Shown piece by piece: positions 12,561 to 24,419 of a stretch of DNA of 64,000 bases. How positions within the stretch are numbered: position 1 is the first letter of the stretch; the number at the start of each line of letters is the position of its first letter. Made by a program: the position numbers and the translations under genes. The stretch lies in assembly GCA_015680685.1 (NCBI GenBank), contig MNCI01035854.1, positions 539,981-603,980 on the forward strand, written 5' to 3'. The stretch is from Gnetum montanum (taxonomy: Eukaryota; Streptophyta; Gnetopsida; Gnetales; Gnetaceae). The notes beneath the pieces are model-generated. The model worked only from the letters and a program-made list of their open reading frames with translations. It made no database searches and had not been told where the DNA came from.

Positions 12561-13930
12561 AACGTCTGGAGAATCTGCCTGAGAGACGTCGACAAAGAAT
12601 ATGAAACAACATGAAGGGCAAGACACCAACATCACTCTCCAGTGGTTGCTCAGATGCCGCTTTGTTGTGGTTGGGAGTATCAGGGTAGTCGTGTAGGGAA
12701 GGGGAAAAGGATGGATTTGAGGGAACAAGTTCAGAAAAGGGAAGGATGTAACATAACGCGGTCCCTCATTGGAGTGCTTATGAGGGAGTTGGTACGCATG
12801 GGCATCTTTCTTTTGCTAGCTTTCAACCTCTCATTGGAATGCTTAGAGATGGTCATTGTGAAATAGCTTATGTGCCATTTGTTTTGAGCACGCTTTTTTT
12901 CTTGAGCCTTTTTTTTTGCTCTTTTACGCTTTTGGGCTTTTCTTCTGCTGTTTAACCACGTTCACTTGCAAATAACCTCATTGTTGCAAGACAGGTATTT
13001 CCTCCCTGAGATGAGTTGTGTTACATCCATGTGGGGCTTTGACCTGCCTATAGGTGCTTCCCATGTAGTGAGCTGCATTACGGGCATCATGGACTTTGCG
13101 GTTGAGCATGTGGGAGGGCTTTATATGCATCGGGTAAGCTTGTAACAGAGATGTCAAATGAGAAACTGTGGGTGTGAGAAATAAGGTGAAGAAGGTTAAG
13201 AGGGAGGGTGGGATGTGCACTCCTAAGTAGCCAAGCTAGTCAGAACGGTCACCTCGGAATGATGTAGTGTCTTGTCCTCCTGGCGAAACGCATCTTTGAC
13301 CAATGCCATCTTAGCCTATATCCTACAAACACAACAAAAAGTAGACCAGCAAAATATGGACATGAATGAGGTGAGGATAGAATCTGACTTGCTTCAAACA
13401 CTGCTAAAGTAGGGAGCATTGTTGCTGAAGCATGCGACGTCCAAACCAGGAAGGCCAGTAGTAGTTTTGACAATGGCAGACTGAAGGGGTTGTCACTGAG
13501 GAGGCTAGGGGGTTGCGGTGATGTGAGTGCTCAGGAATCCCCGCCCAGGGCAAACATCATGCAGCTCAGTTGTAAGCTGAGAAACCTAGAAACTGAACGT
13601 CTTTTGAGCTCGGATGATGGCGGGGAATGGAGGGTAGCAAATTTTTGGTTGAGCCACAATAGTGCTGGGACTCCATGAGCAAGCATTGACAACAAGAGCT
13701 ACAGCCAAGGCAACGGGCTATGGTAGTGGTAGCTCCGGAAGATCAGCAAGATGTCAGATGACATCTCCAAAGGATCAGCAAGATGCCAGGGGTAGTGGCG
13801 TTGCATATGTTTTAGAGGGTGCTTTCTTATCATCGTGAATTGCATTCTAGAACTGCAACGTCCCACACTGTGTTGGCACTATGCACACTCGCTTATTCAT
13901 GGGATCATGGATGTGGGCTGAGAACGTTGT
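12561..13930 (-). other. E3 3' untranslated region
   Basis: Between the repeat array after integrase and the polypurine tract there is no recognisable protein. Short frames on either strand (for example 13249-13473) show no family features. Tat elements commonly have long variable 3' untranslated regions. Confidence 0.5.
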
Positions 13931-13937
13931 GCCGCAA

Positions 13938-14122
13938 ACCCAGTTTAAGGTCTTGGCAGACCATCAAATGTACTGGTTTAAGGTCCCAGCAAATCGAGGT
14001 GTGCAAGTTTAAGGTCCTAGCAGACCGCTATGCTAGTTTACCATCATAGCAGATGGTGGATGGGCCAGTTTTACGTCATAGCGGACTGTCTGTGCCAATT
14101 TATAGTCATAGCGAACTATCTT
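13938..14122. repeat. Short tandem repeat array C (GTTTAAGGTC-tagcaGACC type)
   Basis: About six degenerate units of roughly 30 bp contain gtttaaggtc or its variants followed by tagcagacc or tagcggac. The same family occurs at 17456-17730, 22780-22937, 39041-39393 and 39600-39730. Confidence 0.75.
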
Positions 14123-17100
14123 TGCTTACCTTGCTTTTGCATCAGACGTAGTATGGCTTGAGATACGAGTGGTTCACAGGATTTGCAAACTCTTTGCCAT
14201 CCATGTTTGCCAATTTGAAGGCTCCATTCTCATAGGCTTTTATGACTATGGATGGACCTTCCCAGTTTGCTGAGAACTTATTTACATGCTCATGAACAGC
14301 TTTGAGAACTAGGTTCCCCTTTTTGATTGGTCGTCGATGTACATTGGAATGATGCCTTTGTCGCTGCTTGTCTTAGTACTGTTTGATACAAAAAAGTGTT
14401 TGAGCACGTTCCTCCTCTATGGAGTTAAGGTCAATGATCCTTAACTTGTTGTTCTAGGCCTCATTCACGATGCTTGAAAGGATCATCTGAAGTGATGGTA
14501 CCTGGAATTCAAAAGGCAACACTGCTTCAGATCTGTAGACTAGGCTATAAGGAGTCTTACCTATGGTCATTCTGCATGTCGTCTGGTAAGCCCATAGCAT
14601 GTAGAGGATTTGATTGTGCCATCACCTCTTACTATTGCTAAGCATCTTTTTGAGCAAGTTGATGATGGCCTTGTTTATTGCCTCCACCTGACCATTTGCC
14701 TGCGGGTAATATGGCGATGAAAAGGATTGATTGATGCCAAGGTTGCTATAAAAGGTTTTGGTTTCTATGCTACTAAACTATGGCCTGTTGTCTGTCACAA
14801 TAGTCATGGGAAGACCAAACCTTGTTACTATGTTTTCCAAGATAAAGTGGCAAACCTGTTGAGATGTAGTTTTCCTAAGGGGGATAACCTCTGCCCACTT
14901 TGTGAAATACTCAATGGCGGTGATGATGAAGTTATGTCCTGTGGAAGACTTAGGTGTGATGGGTCCTATGATATCTATTCCCCATCATTGGAATGGCCAT
15001 GTAATTTATGTAGGATGCAACTCAGTAGGTGAAACATGTATAAGATTTGCATGATGTTGGCATGTATCACACATCCTAACTTTGGCAACGCAATCTCGTT
15101 CCATGTAAGTCCAGTAATATCCTAGGCATCTGATTTTGGCTGCCATAGCCCTAGGAGCTATGTGTCCTCCACATAGTACTTCATGGACTTTGTTAACAAT
15201 TTTCTGTGCTTCTTCCCCACTAACACAAGTTAGCAATATCCCATCAAAGGAGCATTTGCATAAGGTATTATCTCCTATAAGGACATACTACCGGGCTCGC
15301 TTTTGGATCACATATTTTTAAGTGGATGTCAAGCCATGTGGGGGTTTGCCATGTTGAAGGTAGGCTTTAACATTAGCGTACCACTCTTGGGCATCGGTAG
15401 CACTTACGGAGGTGATGTGTACCGCTTGAGTGATAGGGCCTGTGAATTCCGTTATCAAGGCAGGTAAAGTTATGAACACATGTGGTGGCACGTTTAATGC
15501 TAGCGTGGCTAAGGCATTTGTTATAGTGTTCTCATTGCATGGAACATGTTGGATGTCTGTCATTGTAAACTGTTTCAGCAAACTCTTGGCCAAGTCACAG
15601 TAAGGTTGTAAATGTGAAGCTTTATAGGCATAGATTTCGGTGATCTGTTTGACGACGAGTTAGGAATCGCCTCGGACTACCAAATGTTGAATCTTTAATT
15701 CCTAGGCTGCTAAAAGGCCCCTAAGGAGTCCTTCGTACTTAGCTACATTATTTGTACAAAGGAACATAAAACAGTAAGCGAAAGGTCAAATGTCCCCTGA
15801 GGGGAATGTGATGATGGCAGCAGCACTACCACCTTGTGTGGTTGAGGTGCCGTCGAAATGCAAGGTAGCTTCGAAGTGTAATGGTACAGGGTTGATGCTG
15901 TTAACATGTTCGTCGGGGAATTTTGGCTCTATGGTTGCCCAATCGTCAACGGGTGAGGTTGTAAGTTGCGTAGTTATCACTTGTCCTTTCGTTGACGATT
16001 GGGTTACATAGTGTAAATCAAATTCCGTCATTATAGCTTTCCATTGGGCTATCCTGCTGCTTTCATATAAATTTTTCGTGATAGCCAGAAGTACGCTGCT
16101 CTTGCATATAGTGTTAACCTTGCTATGGAACAGGTAATGTCTTCACTTTTTTAGCGTGAATACTAGGGAAAGACAATTTCTTTCTACTTCATTGTACTTT
16201 TCTTCATAAGCTATCAGTGTATGGCTCAAGTAATAGACTGGGTTTTCAGAGTTGTCATCTCTCTTCTGGCACATCAATGCTGCGATAGACATGTCCAAAG
16301 TGGCAAGGTAGATGTAGAAAGGCTTATCCCTTTGTGGTGGGTAAACAGTTGGGAGGTGCAAAAGCTCTTTCTTTAAGTCATCGAAGGCTTGTTGACACTA
16401 TGTTGTCCACTCAAAGTTNACTTTCTTAGACTTGACTGTTATGTCATCCACGTAATCGTTTAGCCTCTCTAAGAGATAGTCGCTGAATATGTACATCATG
16501 GCTTGTTGATAGGTTGCTCTGGCATTTTTGAGACCAAAGGATATCATAGTGTAACAAAAGGTTCCCCAAGGGGTCATTAAAGTACTTGTTAAGCGATGCT
16601 CTGGATTGATGCAGATTTGATTGTAACCTGAGAACCCATTCATAAAGCACAATAAAGCATGACTAGTTGTAGTGTCAATAAGTTGATCGATACTTGGTAA
16701 TGGGAAGTTATCTTTAATCATTGCTTTGTTTAGATCTCGAAAGTCTATACAAATTCATATACCTCCCATTTTCTTAGAGACTATAATGATGTTCGATACC
16801 CACTCCGAGTAATCGACCTCGCAGATGAAGCTTGCTTGATATAGCTTGGTAATTTCATCATGTATGGCTAGTGCGATTTCCAGTTTAATTTTTCAAGCCT
16901 TTTATTTAACTTCTGTGATACATGGGTCTAAGATAATGTTATTTTGTATAAGTCATGGGTCTAAGCCCATCATGTCATTATAGGACCACACAAACACTTT
17001 AATGTTGTTTTGGAGAACCTTAGATACGTCCTTTTGTATTTATGGATCTAGGAGGTAGCTAAGTATTAATGTTTTTATTTTCCCCTGGATGTAGTTACAG

Positions 17101-17404
17101 GTGCTTCAATGAGAGGGTCCTCGGTCACATCCCCGACCTCTAAGTCTAAGGCTTGGACCAAATGTTCGGGCCAATCTAGGGATGTTTCCAAGGATGCTAC
17201 AATGTTGTCAGTAGACGATTCCCAGTCTATCGATTTTGAGTTTAGGTGTCTTGTAAGCTTGCCATGAGGACCTGTCAAAGTTAAAAACGAATGTAGATCA
17301 TTGTGCATAGCCATTTTTGTCAAACCTATCATAATAAGAAAAAGCCAAGTCAAGTGATACCTGTTTGTAGCAATAGCATGTAATGAATGTGTGTAAAGTA
17401 ACAA
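14123..17404 (-). pseudogene. E3 pol: reverse transcriptase, dual RNase H, integrase (decayed)
   Basis: Domains in sense order: N-terminal linker (17404-17075); reverse transcriptase with DNFPLPSIDQLID near 16715 and the catalytic YVDDITVKSK near 16450; the Ty3 RNase H with YYLSHTLIAYEEKYNEVERN near 16230; a second, archaeal-type RNase H with LHFDGTSTTQGGSAAA near 15860; the integrase zinc domain (H..H..C..C around 15200-15070); the integrase core with D, D and E (GIDIIGP near 14975, VTDN near 14790, NGQVEA near 14700); and a C-terminal module with WEGPSIVIK near 14255. The element type is Tat/Ogre. At least a dozen stops, mostly of CAG/CAA/CGA origin, and an N at 16419 interrupt it. A possible splice acceptor lies at 17326-17327. 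Confidence 0.85.
17326..17327 (-). promoter_or_regulatory. Candidate splice acceptor ahead of E3 reverse transcriptase
   Basis: The sense strand reads ctttttcttattatgatag then GTTTGACAAAAATGG, a pyrimidine-rich stretch ending in AG at the start of the open pol frame. Ogre elements remove an intron between protease and reverse transcriptase. No matching donor is certain, though GT-containing candidates exist around 23000-23130. Confidence 0.35.
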
Positions 17405-17455
17405 TACAACATAAAATAATCATCAATCACTGTGTAGAATTTGCAAGTCAAAGTT

Positions 17456-17730
17456 ACCAGTTTAAGGTCTTAGTGGACCATATCGAGGCTTGAAACGAAA
17501 GTTAACATTGCCAATTTAAGGTCGTAGCAGACCGTCACATATTATATAATTTGATTTATGATACAGAAGAATTGCTAGTTTAAGGTCTTTGCAGACCACT
17601 ACAAGGTAGAGTTGAAAGCTAAAATTGCTAGTTTAAGGTCTTTGCAGACCATTAACAGGTGGATTTTGTAGGTTAATGTCCTATGTAGACCAAAATTGCC
17701 AGTTTAAGATCTTAGCGGACCATTAACAGG
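17456..17730. repeat. Short tandem repeat array B
   Basis: At least five units of the form gccagtttaaggtcttagcggaccatt recur with spacers of 40-70 bp. The array lies between the reverse transcriptase and the promoter of the antisense cassette. Confidence 0.75.
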
Positions 17731-17908
17731 TAGACTTTGTAAATATAGGTGGCTAATTTAAGATGGAGCAAGATTTTCGGTGGGCCCACCTGTTATGCTG
17801 TAGACAATCACTACGCTAAGGTGTTATTGTGACACAATAGTGCTAAGCTACAAGGGGTGTCCCAAATTAATCGGGTAATGAAAATGGCAAGTATGTTACT
17901 GCGTGGTC

Positions 17909-17916
17909 TATAAATA
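17909..17916 (+). promoter_or_regulatory. TATA box of the antisense gene
   Basis: tataaata followed by gggg lies on the + strand about 30 bases before the likely transcript start (near 17940-17950) and about 260 bases ahead of the first consensus splice donor (18171). Context and spacing are those of a plant RNA polymerase II core promoter. Confidence 0.6.
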
Positions 17917-20900
17917 GGGGTTTACCCCTTGGTAAACTTATCATTTTCATTGTCAGAGCCTAGAGCGCATACTTAGAGCGTAGTGCGATTGCACAGAGAG
18001 AGAGCAAACTGGTGTAGCGTAGTAGTTGACAGGGAATTTGCAAGTGAGAGAATAACACCCAAAGGCGAATGTAAGCATCAAGGACTTGCCAAAGTAGACG
18101 AGGTGAAGGACACTCTGGAGCGCCTGTCTAAGGCACGCGTTGAAGTGCTGGAGGAGGCTCCATCTGCTCGGTAAGTCACTACGCTGCCCTTTTTTTGCAT
18201 ATGTTGTTATCGTCATCATGGTGAAATTTGCATAAATTGCCACTATTTTGGCTGCCACGTCGTTACAACAACCGTACGGATGTTACGCTACAGTTGCATG
18301 CAATATCACCTTAACCACCATTGTTTGAGAATGTCGACTACCTTGTTGCAAGGGTTTGGGCAATTCTGAATGGCGTAGTGCACGCTTGGTATAGCGTACC
18401 TTCTTTATGAAGGGTTTAGTTATTCGCAAAATTTCTTAGGGTTCTACTTAAGATTGCAATTTTTTTTCTTACGCTTGCTACGTTGCTATGCCTATTACAT
18501 GGCTATGTTTGTCATGTTGTCACACGTCTGCTTGTGCTTGTTCATTCGCTATCTTACTATGTTGTGCGTATTGTAGTTGTCACCCTTAAGTATGCCTGTA
18601 ATCATTACACTGTGTACCCGTTATGTTGCCTAATGGCTATGCTACGCTGTAAGTGCCACTTCGTAATATCACCTATAATGCTTGACTCTATTTTCTATTG
18701 AAGAAAAATTTGCGATTGGGAGAACATGCTATGCTATGTGCAAAGAAAGGTTATGCTACACTATATGTGAATAGATGATTACGCTATGCTATGTGTAAAC
18801 TTCACTTGAACATAGTGCTAACATTTGATGCTTTGTTGTTCAGGGTCATGTTAAAGCCCATTCTGATTGTCCTTGAGATTGTAGGAGTCCTGTGCTGCCT
18901 CAATGAACTGGTGGCTAATGTTCCTCCTCCTCATGCACGTGTGGGGAGGCAAGCGGTCTGGTTCCAGGAAAGCGCATGAGACTTCTTACAGTTCCTCCTC
19001 CTCTATTTTAGTGTGATCATTTGGTCACACTTATCAATGGAGACAACAGCCGCAATCATAGAAACGTTGTTGCCTAGGGCAAACTAGGGCATTTTGAAAT
19101 TTTTGACTGATGGGTCAATCGAGGGTGAGCAGGTAGAAGGCTCCAACCAGAGCCTAAAAGGCTTGAGGTGCTTAAGTTGGATCTAGGACATGCCCGAGTA
19201 TAAATGCTATCATTTATACAACACATTATTCATTGCTCGTCACATGGGCACCTGTTTTCAGAACCCACCTGGGACCGTTTACTATGTTGGTAGGTGAGTT
19301 CTGTGAAGGAATCTCATCGTGTTGTGTAATCCATGTTACATTAGATAAAAGTGTTAACAGCATATATTTTTTTTGCCAGATTTTATGTTGATAGAAATGG
19401 TCTTCACAGTGATACAGATGCCTTGACATTGGCACAGATGGCTCTACAGGAGCTTTCCTCTACTGGGAATGTACGCATTGGCATAATAGGCCAATTTGGG
19501 GGTGAGTTTAAAACCTACCTGACCTAGTATTCCCAATTTTATGGAAAGTATAAGGAAGCCAATTGGTTGGATAGGGAGTGGGCATCCCTCAGGTCGCTCA
19601 CCGTCGAAGACATGCTAGTGGATCTCCCACCATTTTCCACACCATTTAAACCTGGTATGCTAAACTATGAGTTTGCTGTTATATGCCCAAGTGATGATTT
19701 TTTTTGCTAACTCTTTCCCTTTTTTTATATCTCATAAACTATTATAGTGGTGAGGAAATCCCAAGAGGTCACTATGATCACCTCCAAGTGTAACAACACT
19801 AACCTCTTTTTCAAGTATGGGGAGGTGGAGGAGACCCAACGTTGGCTCTACAATGGGGCCCCAACCACACTTGTCCACAAACTTCAAGAGGCTGGGCTCA
19901 TGGACTTATTTTTGGCCACAACCCAAGTGTCTCGCCAGCTGAAATACTTTCCCTAGCCAACTCCTTCTCTGAGAAGGCTGACCGCTTCCGTACATGCATT
20001 CACGGTGTATGGGTGGTGTTTAAGATCAACGACCAACTGTTTGCAGATCTTTTCAGTGTCCTTTCTGATGGTCTCCTTGTAGGAGAAAAGTCTAAGAAAG
20101 ATGCAAACCATCAGGGGGACATTGAGGAGTGGCTAGGGGCGACAAAGGACTAAAAGGGGATCTACATCAAGAAGGTTAGGCTATGGGTGGCCAAAATGAT
20201 TTACCCTATCTTCCATGCTCGTGCCTTACCCAAGCTACTCTCCCAAGGAAAAATCTTTGGAATTCAACAGGCTTGGATAATGAGGGACGTCATGGAAGAG
20301 GGGACTCACTACAATTTGGCCAAATACTTTTGCAAAGGCTTGCAGGCTGAAATGGTCAAACTCCGCCGAAAGCTTGAGTCCCGTTTCAACGTGCATCATG
20401 CCTTCTTTATAGCCTGCCTATGACATTTTGCAAAATTCTTGGTAGTCCACGAGAATGGTGTCTAGATGCTACAAGACTGCAGTCAGATTTCTAAACTGTG
20501 GATTTGCCAAGTCTTCCGTACCACACAATCCTAAGATCCCCCAAAAGCTATTGGGGAATCGCTTTCGATGAAGACCAGGGATCAGGTGGCACGTGCCTTT
20601 CATGCCTAGGACAACGTAGGAGATGCATCCCCCATTACCACAGGTAGCGTGACAAGGGGAGAATGCCTCATTACAGAAACTGTTACAACTAGCTTGCAAC
20701 GTAAGAGGTCCCACCCTGCCAATGAGACTCCCCATACAAACGAAGAGAGGGCGAAGAAGCTGCGACTCAAACTTCGCAGAGTGTAGCCTCCAATTGGTAA
20801 GTGTATTTTTATTATTTTGCTAACGTTCACTACGTTGTGCTATGCTAGGTAGCATTGCATAGCATAGCATCTATTCTAAGTTGGTATATCTTGCCTACTG

Positions 20901-20957
20901 TGATCATGCTTTATTAGCGAAGGAAGAAGAAGAGGAAGTGGCCCTTGCCATAGAAGA

Positions 20958-21145
20958 AAGGGCCTAGGCTGGTGAGGAAGAGGCCCCTGCCGATGAAGAG
21001 GAGGCCTCTATTGACAAAGAAAGGGCCCCAATCGATGAGGAAGAGGCCTCGACTGATGAAGAAAGGGCCCCAGCCGATGAGGTAGAGGCCCCTGCTGATG
21101 AAGAAATGGCCCCAGCTGATGAGGCAGAGGCACCTGCTGATGACC
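20958..21145 (+). repeat. Acidic 30-bp coding repeat in the antisense gene
   Basis: About six units of roughly 30 bp (variants of gatgaggaagaggccccagc) encode repeats of Asp-Glu-Glu-Glu-Ala-Pro/Ser-Ala-Asp. Period 30 keeps the frame and the third positions vary, suggesting the repeat was selected as protein. Confidence 0.75.
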
Positions 21146-22669
21146 CTTTCACCAAGTGTAGTTCAACGCTGGAGGTGCACATGAGTATTGAGGATGCTAC
21201 TACGCTATTAGGTCAGTTGGAAGGAGAGGGGCTCCATTTTGACACTGGTGAGTTTGACCACTTATTTGACATTGTATTGATGGGCGAACCTCCCACTATC
21301 ACCCCTGAGGGTTTGTTGGGTAGGAGCTTTACACTGTCATTTACATTGTTCATAAGCTTTATCGTGGTTCTCTCCACTGTGGATAACACTTTTTTCCATG
21401 CAGTAGACACCACTATTGATACTTCTGGCCCTTCTTCGATTCGCATACGATCATGGACCGAGACCCCTGACAAATTCACTTTTATGGAGGGGGTGGTCGA
21501 CAACATGATCGACCATCTGAAGCAGATCGACCGAGAAGTGGGTAAGTTAAAGTTGCTATGCTAGACTTCCTATATTATTACAGTTACTATGACTAATGCT
21601 CTTCTGTGTGTGGTTGGTAGCCTCTCGCCTCAAGTGGGACCCTAAGCAAGTAGTTGAGGTTGATGTTGTGCCCAAATTCCCACAGGAGGTGACCGAAGTA
21701 CCTCGTCACATATACAACGAGGTAAGAAAATATGCGTTGTACTCAGCACGCTACTTGTGGGAGTGTATGCGTGTAAACGAAGACCTCTGAAAATGGGTGT
21801 AAAGGCTCGAGAATGAGAAGGCTAACCTAATCGCTGAGGTGGGGGATCTCCAATCTAGGAACGAATTCTTGTTGGCCTGGGACACTAACGATGGTAGTTT
21901 GAGCATGGCCATCATCGATTATGCGAGGTATTGGATAACCATGCAATGCAACAATGAAGTCATATGCAAAATAATTGAACAATGTATGCAAATGGACCTT
22001 CTAGCCCAGAAGAACCAAGATTGGAAGGATTACAGTGCGAAGGTTTACAAGTGGGGGCAAGTGCAGAAGAATCATAAACATATGTATAAACTGGAACGTG
22101 CCACCTACCATAAATAGTATTGTGATGCTTTCGTCAAGTTGCATACCTATGAGGTATTCCTTGACATTATTGGTGCTTCTGGGGCTTATGAAAGGTTCAT
22201 GTAATAGGTGACAGTCAGTGAATCTCCCAAAAGGGAGATGACTTTTCCTACGGGTGAGACCACCACTACCACCTTTTCTCCAGGACCACCAAGATGGATA
22301 GCCATGGAAAAGGAGAAAGTTGCACGAAACAATGATCTAGGAGATAGGAATTGGGCTAACATTACTAAGGAGGAGATTTTGCAATGCCTTGCGACCAGTA
22401 TAGATCGGATACCCCCTGAAACAGACACAGGGCCGTCTCAGGTTAGTCACTTTTTTTTATTTATGGTATGATAATTTATTTTATAAAAATCTTTGTCGTA
22501 GCTATAACTAATTATTTTATTTTATTTTTGTAGGATCCAAATGAAAACGTGAGACCCACTGAGGCAGGGGATGGTGGTGTAGGCGAAGACTCATAGCGTA
22601 GCGGCAAAGAGTTTTATTCTTATCTTTGGATTCTCAAAAAAATTTGTAAACATTTTGAATGAAGGAAGG

Positions 22670-22675
22670 AATAAA
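22670..22675 (+). terminator. Polyadenylation signal of the antisense gene
   Basis: aataaa occurs about 75 bases after the stop codon at 22594-22596, followed by an A run and T-rich sequence. Confidence 0.5.
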
Positions 22676-22779
22676 AAAAAAGATTTATTTCATTTTAGTT
22701 AGTGTGTTGTATTTGTTTTTAGTCTATTATTCACCTATTTTTTTTATTAATTAATTAAGCTCCTTGGGAGCATCTCGTT

Positions 22780-22937
22780 TTAGTTTTAGGCCATTTCGAG
22801 CCGTAACAATAGTTTAAGGCCATTCTGGGCCGTTGCTAGTTTTAGGCCTTTTCAGCCCATTGGTAGTTTTAGGCCATTTCGGGCAGAGGGATGATGGTAA
22901 AGAAAATTTTTTCCAATTTCAGGCCTTAGCGGGCCGT
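22780..22937. repeat. Short tandem repeat array A (AGTTTAAGGCC-GGGCC type)
   Basis: About five units such as agttttaggccatttcgggc and caggccttagcgggccgtt lie between the 3' end of the antisense gene and the E3 protease. It is a sub-variant of arrays B and C and close to 39600-39730 in E4. Confidence 0.7.
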
Positions 22938-23130
22938 TACATGATATAAGCAGTGGGCGTGGTGTGAACAATTTAAACAATGAGGCAAACGTTAGCGTAA
23001 ACGAACGAATGTGAAGCAAACAGTGTGAAGAATGAATGTATGGTTGATCTAAGTGGTGATCATGTTGGAAGCAGTGCTGTAGTTACGCTAACGCAAGTAA
23101 TGATCATTCTCGTAGCTTCTTCCTAACCCA

Positions 23131-23990
23131 TCATGGGCTTAGTGATGCATAAGGTCGAGGGGCTTTGTTGCGGTATTCTTCTATATCATTATCTACCGCT
23201 TGAAAAGGCAACTCGGCCCATGTAGTTTCATTTTCTGAGCCGACATTTTGGGCCAACTCATTAGCCAAACAAGTAGCCTCGATAGGGATAGCCGCTTCAT
23301 TTTCAGAGGTTACTACTTCTGAACCATGCTCCATGTTGACATTGTTTATTGCTTGGGTGGCCACTTCGTCACCATAGATTACCACCTTCCTACCCATGTA
23401 AGGTAGGTGGATCTCTTGATTTATGGGTGAAGAGACAGCTCTAAGTTGGGCTAACCACGACCTCCCCAAGATCAGGTTAAACCTAGGCATCCCTCTACCA
23501 TGATGAATGTCGTGCTTATGGGGAACTGGTCCCCTGCCACAAAGTTGATGTGGACAGTGCCTTTTACCACTACCCATGCTCCGTTGAACGACTTCAAACA
23601 CGAGGTTGTTGTGGGTTTGATTTGATCAACCAAACCCAGTTTGTCCACTATGGGGAATGGGACGACATTTGTAGCAGCCCTGTCATCAACGTGCACTCTT
23701 CAAATCTTGACCCGAATTGAAATAAACAGGGGTGTTTTTTTCACCCTGCCCTTCTCAAGGTCACTCTTAATGGACTCGACATGGAACGTCAACTCAACTA
23801 GTCGTGATTCTTCGGGTGTAGAAGGAAGCATAACCGCATGGATTGCTTTCTCCTTTGCTAGCATGTTTTCATCAACCGATATCGACGTTAACATGCAAAC
23901 TAAGGCCTCGCGGTGTGCAATGGAGGTCATTACCAGATCATACAGGCTCAAGGTGGTATTCTTTTGTTTCAGAGCCTGTTTGACCTGAGT
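23131..23990 (-). pseudogene. E3 protease domain (end of gag-pro frame)
   Basis: The minus strand encodes a Tat-type retropepsin: LYDLVMTSIAHREAL (near 23950), the active-site segment HVDDRAATNVVPFPIVDKLG (23695-23640) and, after a frameshift near 23480, the flap and second strand MPRFNLILGRSWLAQ (near 23490-23445). The family normally has DDGAA; here the glycine is arginine, so activity is doubtful. The frame ends at a TGA just below 23131, consistent with separate gag-pro and pol frames as in Ogre. E4 has a close relative with DDGAA kept. Confidence 0.8.
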
Positions 23991-24419
23991 AAGAGCGTTT
24001 AGAAGGTCCTATCCATTTTATTGTTGTTTGCTGCCCTTTTCCTCCTCCATTCATCCTAGGAGACGAATCTCTCAGGGAGGAGCAGTTTCAAGTTTGGGGT
24101 TGGACCTTCTTGGATGGGATGGTGATGATTGTGTGCGTGAAGCGACGCCAACTGTTGATGATGAGGGGGGCATAGGCATGGAGGATAAGGGGGTAGGCTT
24201 GGGGGGACCTAATGCAGTACGTTCCTTGGCCATCTTGTCCATCAGACGCTCTTCCTTATTTTTTGAATGGGGAGGTTGTGGGGCTATTTTAGATGGGTGC
24301 TATGTGGCAGGGGTAGTTGAGGGTTTTGGCCCCCTAATGACAAATGGTGTTTGTGGTGTTAGCATGGGTGATGGCGTGGTTTTGAACATGAAGGGTGCAA
24401 GGGCGAATGTCTGAGGGGG

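Larger units (their letters stand above)
17940..22680 (+). pseudogene. Spliced antisense gene inside E3, unknown function, decayed
   Basis: The + strand shows a multi-exon gene opposite to gag-pol. Exon blocks by consensus junctions: to 18170 (donor gtaagt), 18844 onward with a following block ending 19293, 19380-19654, 19748-20796, 20918-21319, 21404-21541, 21621-22441 and 22534-22596 (stop tag). Six successive junctions from 19293/19380 onward keep the reading frame, which chance would rarely give. The encoded protein has a globular helical part (exons 19380-20796), an acidic Asp/Glu/Ala/Pro repeat (20958-21145), and a glutamine/lysine/asparagine-rich, coiled-coil-like part (21621-22120). 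I recognise no catalytic motif or named family. One frameshift near 19910 and more than ten stops, most explained by C-to-T change, disable this copy. Antisense frames are known in some Tat elements (Grande), usually between integrase and 3' LTR, not here. Confidence 0.7.

Noticed and set aside
16419-16419. Single N as a third inversion breakpoint
   Set aside because: Sequence on both sides continues the same pol frame direction with no inverted block nearby; it is treated as an isolated ambiguous base.
17909-22680. Antisense cassette as an independent nested transposon
   Set aside because: No terminal repeats or target duplication were seen at its edges, and the flanking arrays belong to the E3 family; kept as part of E3, though a cryptic insertion is not excluded.
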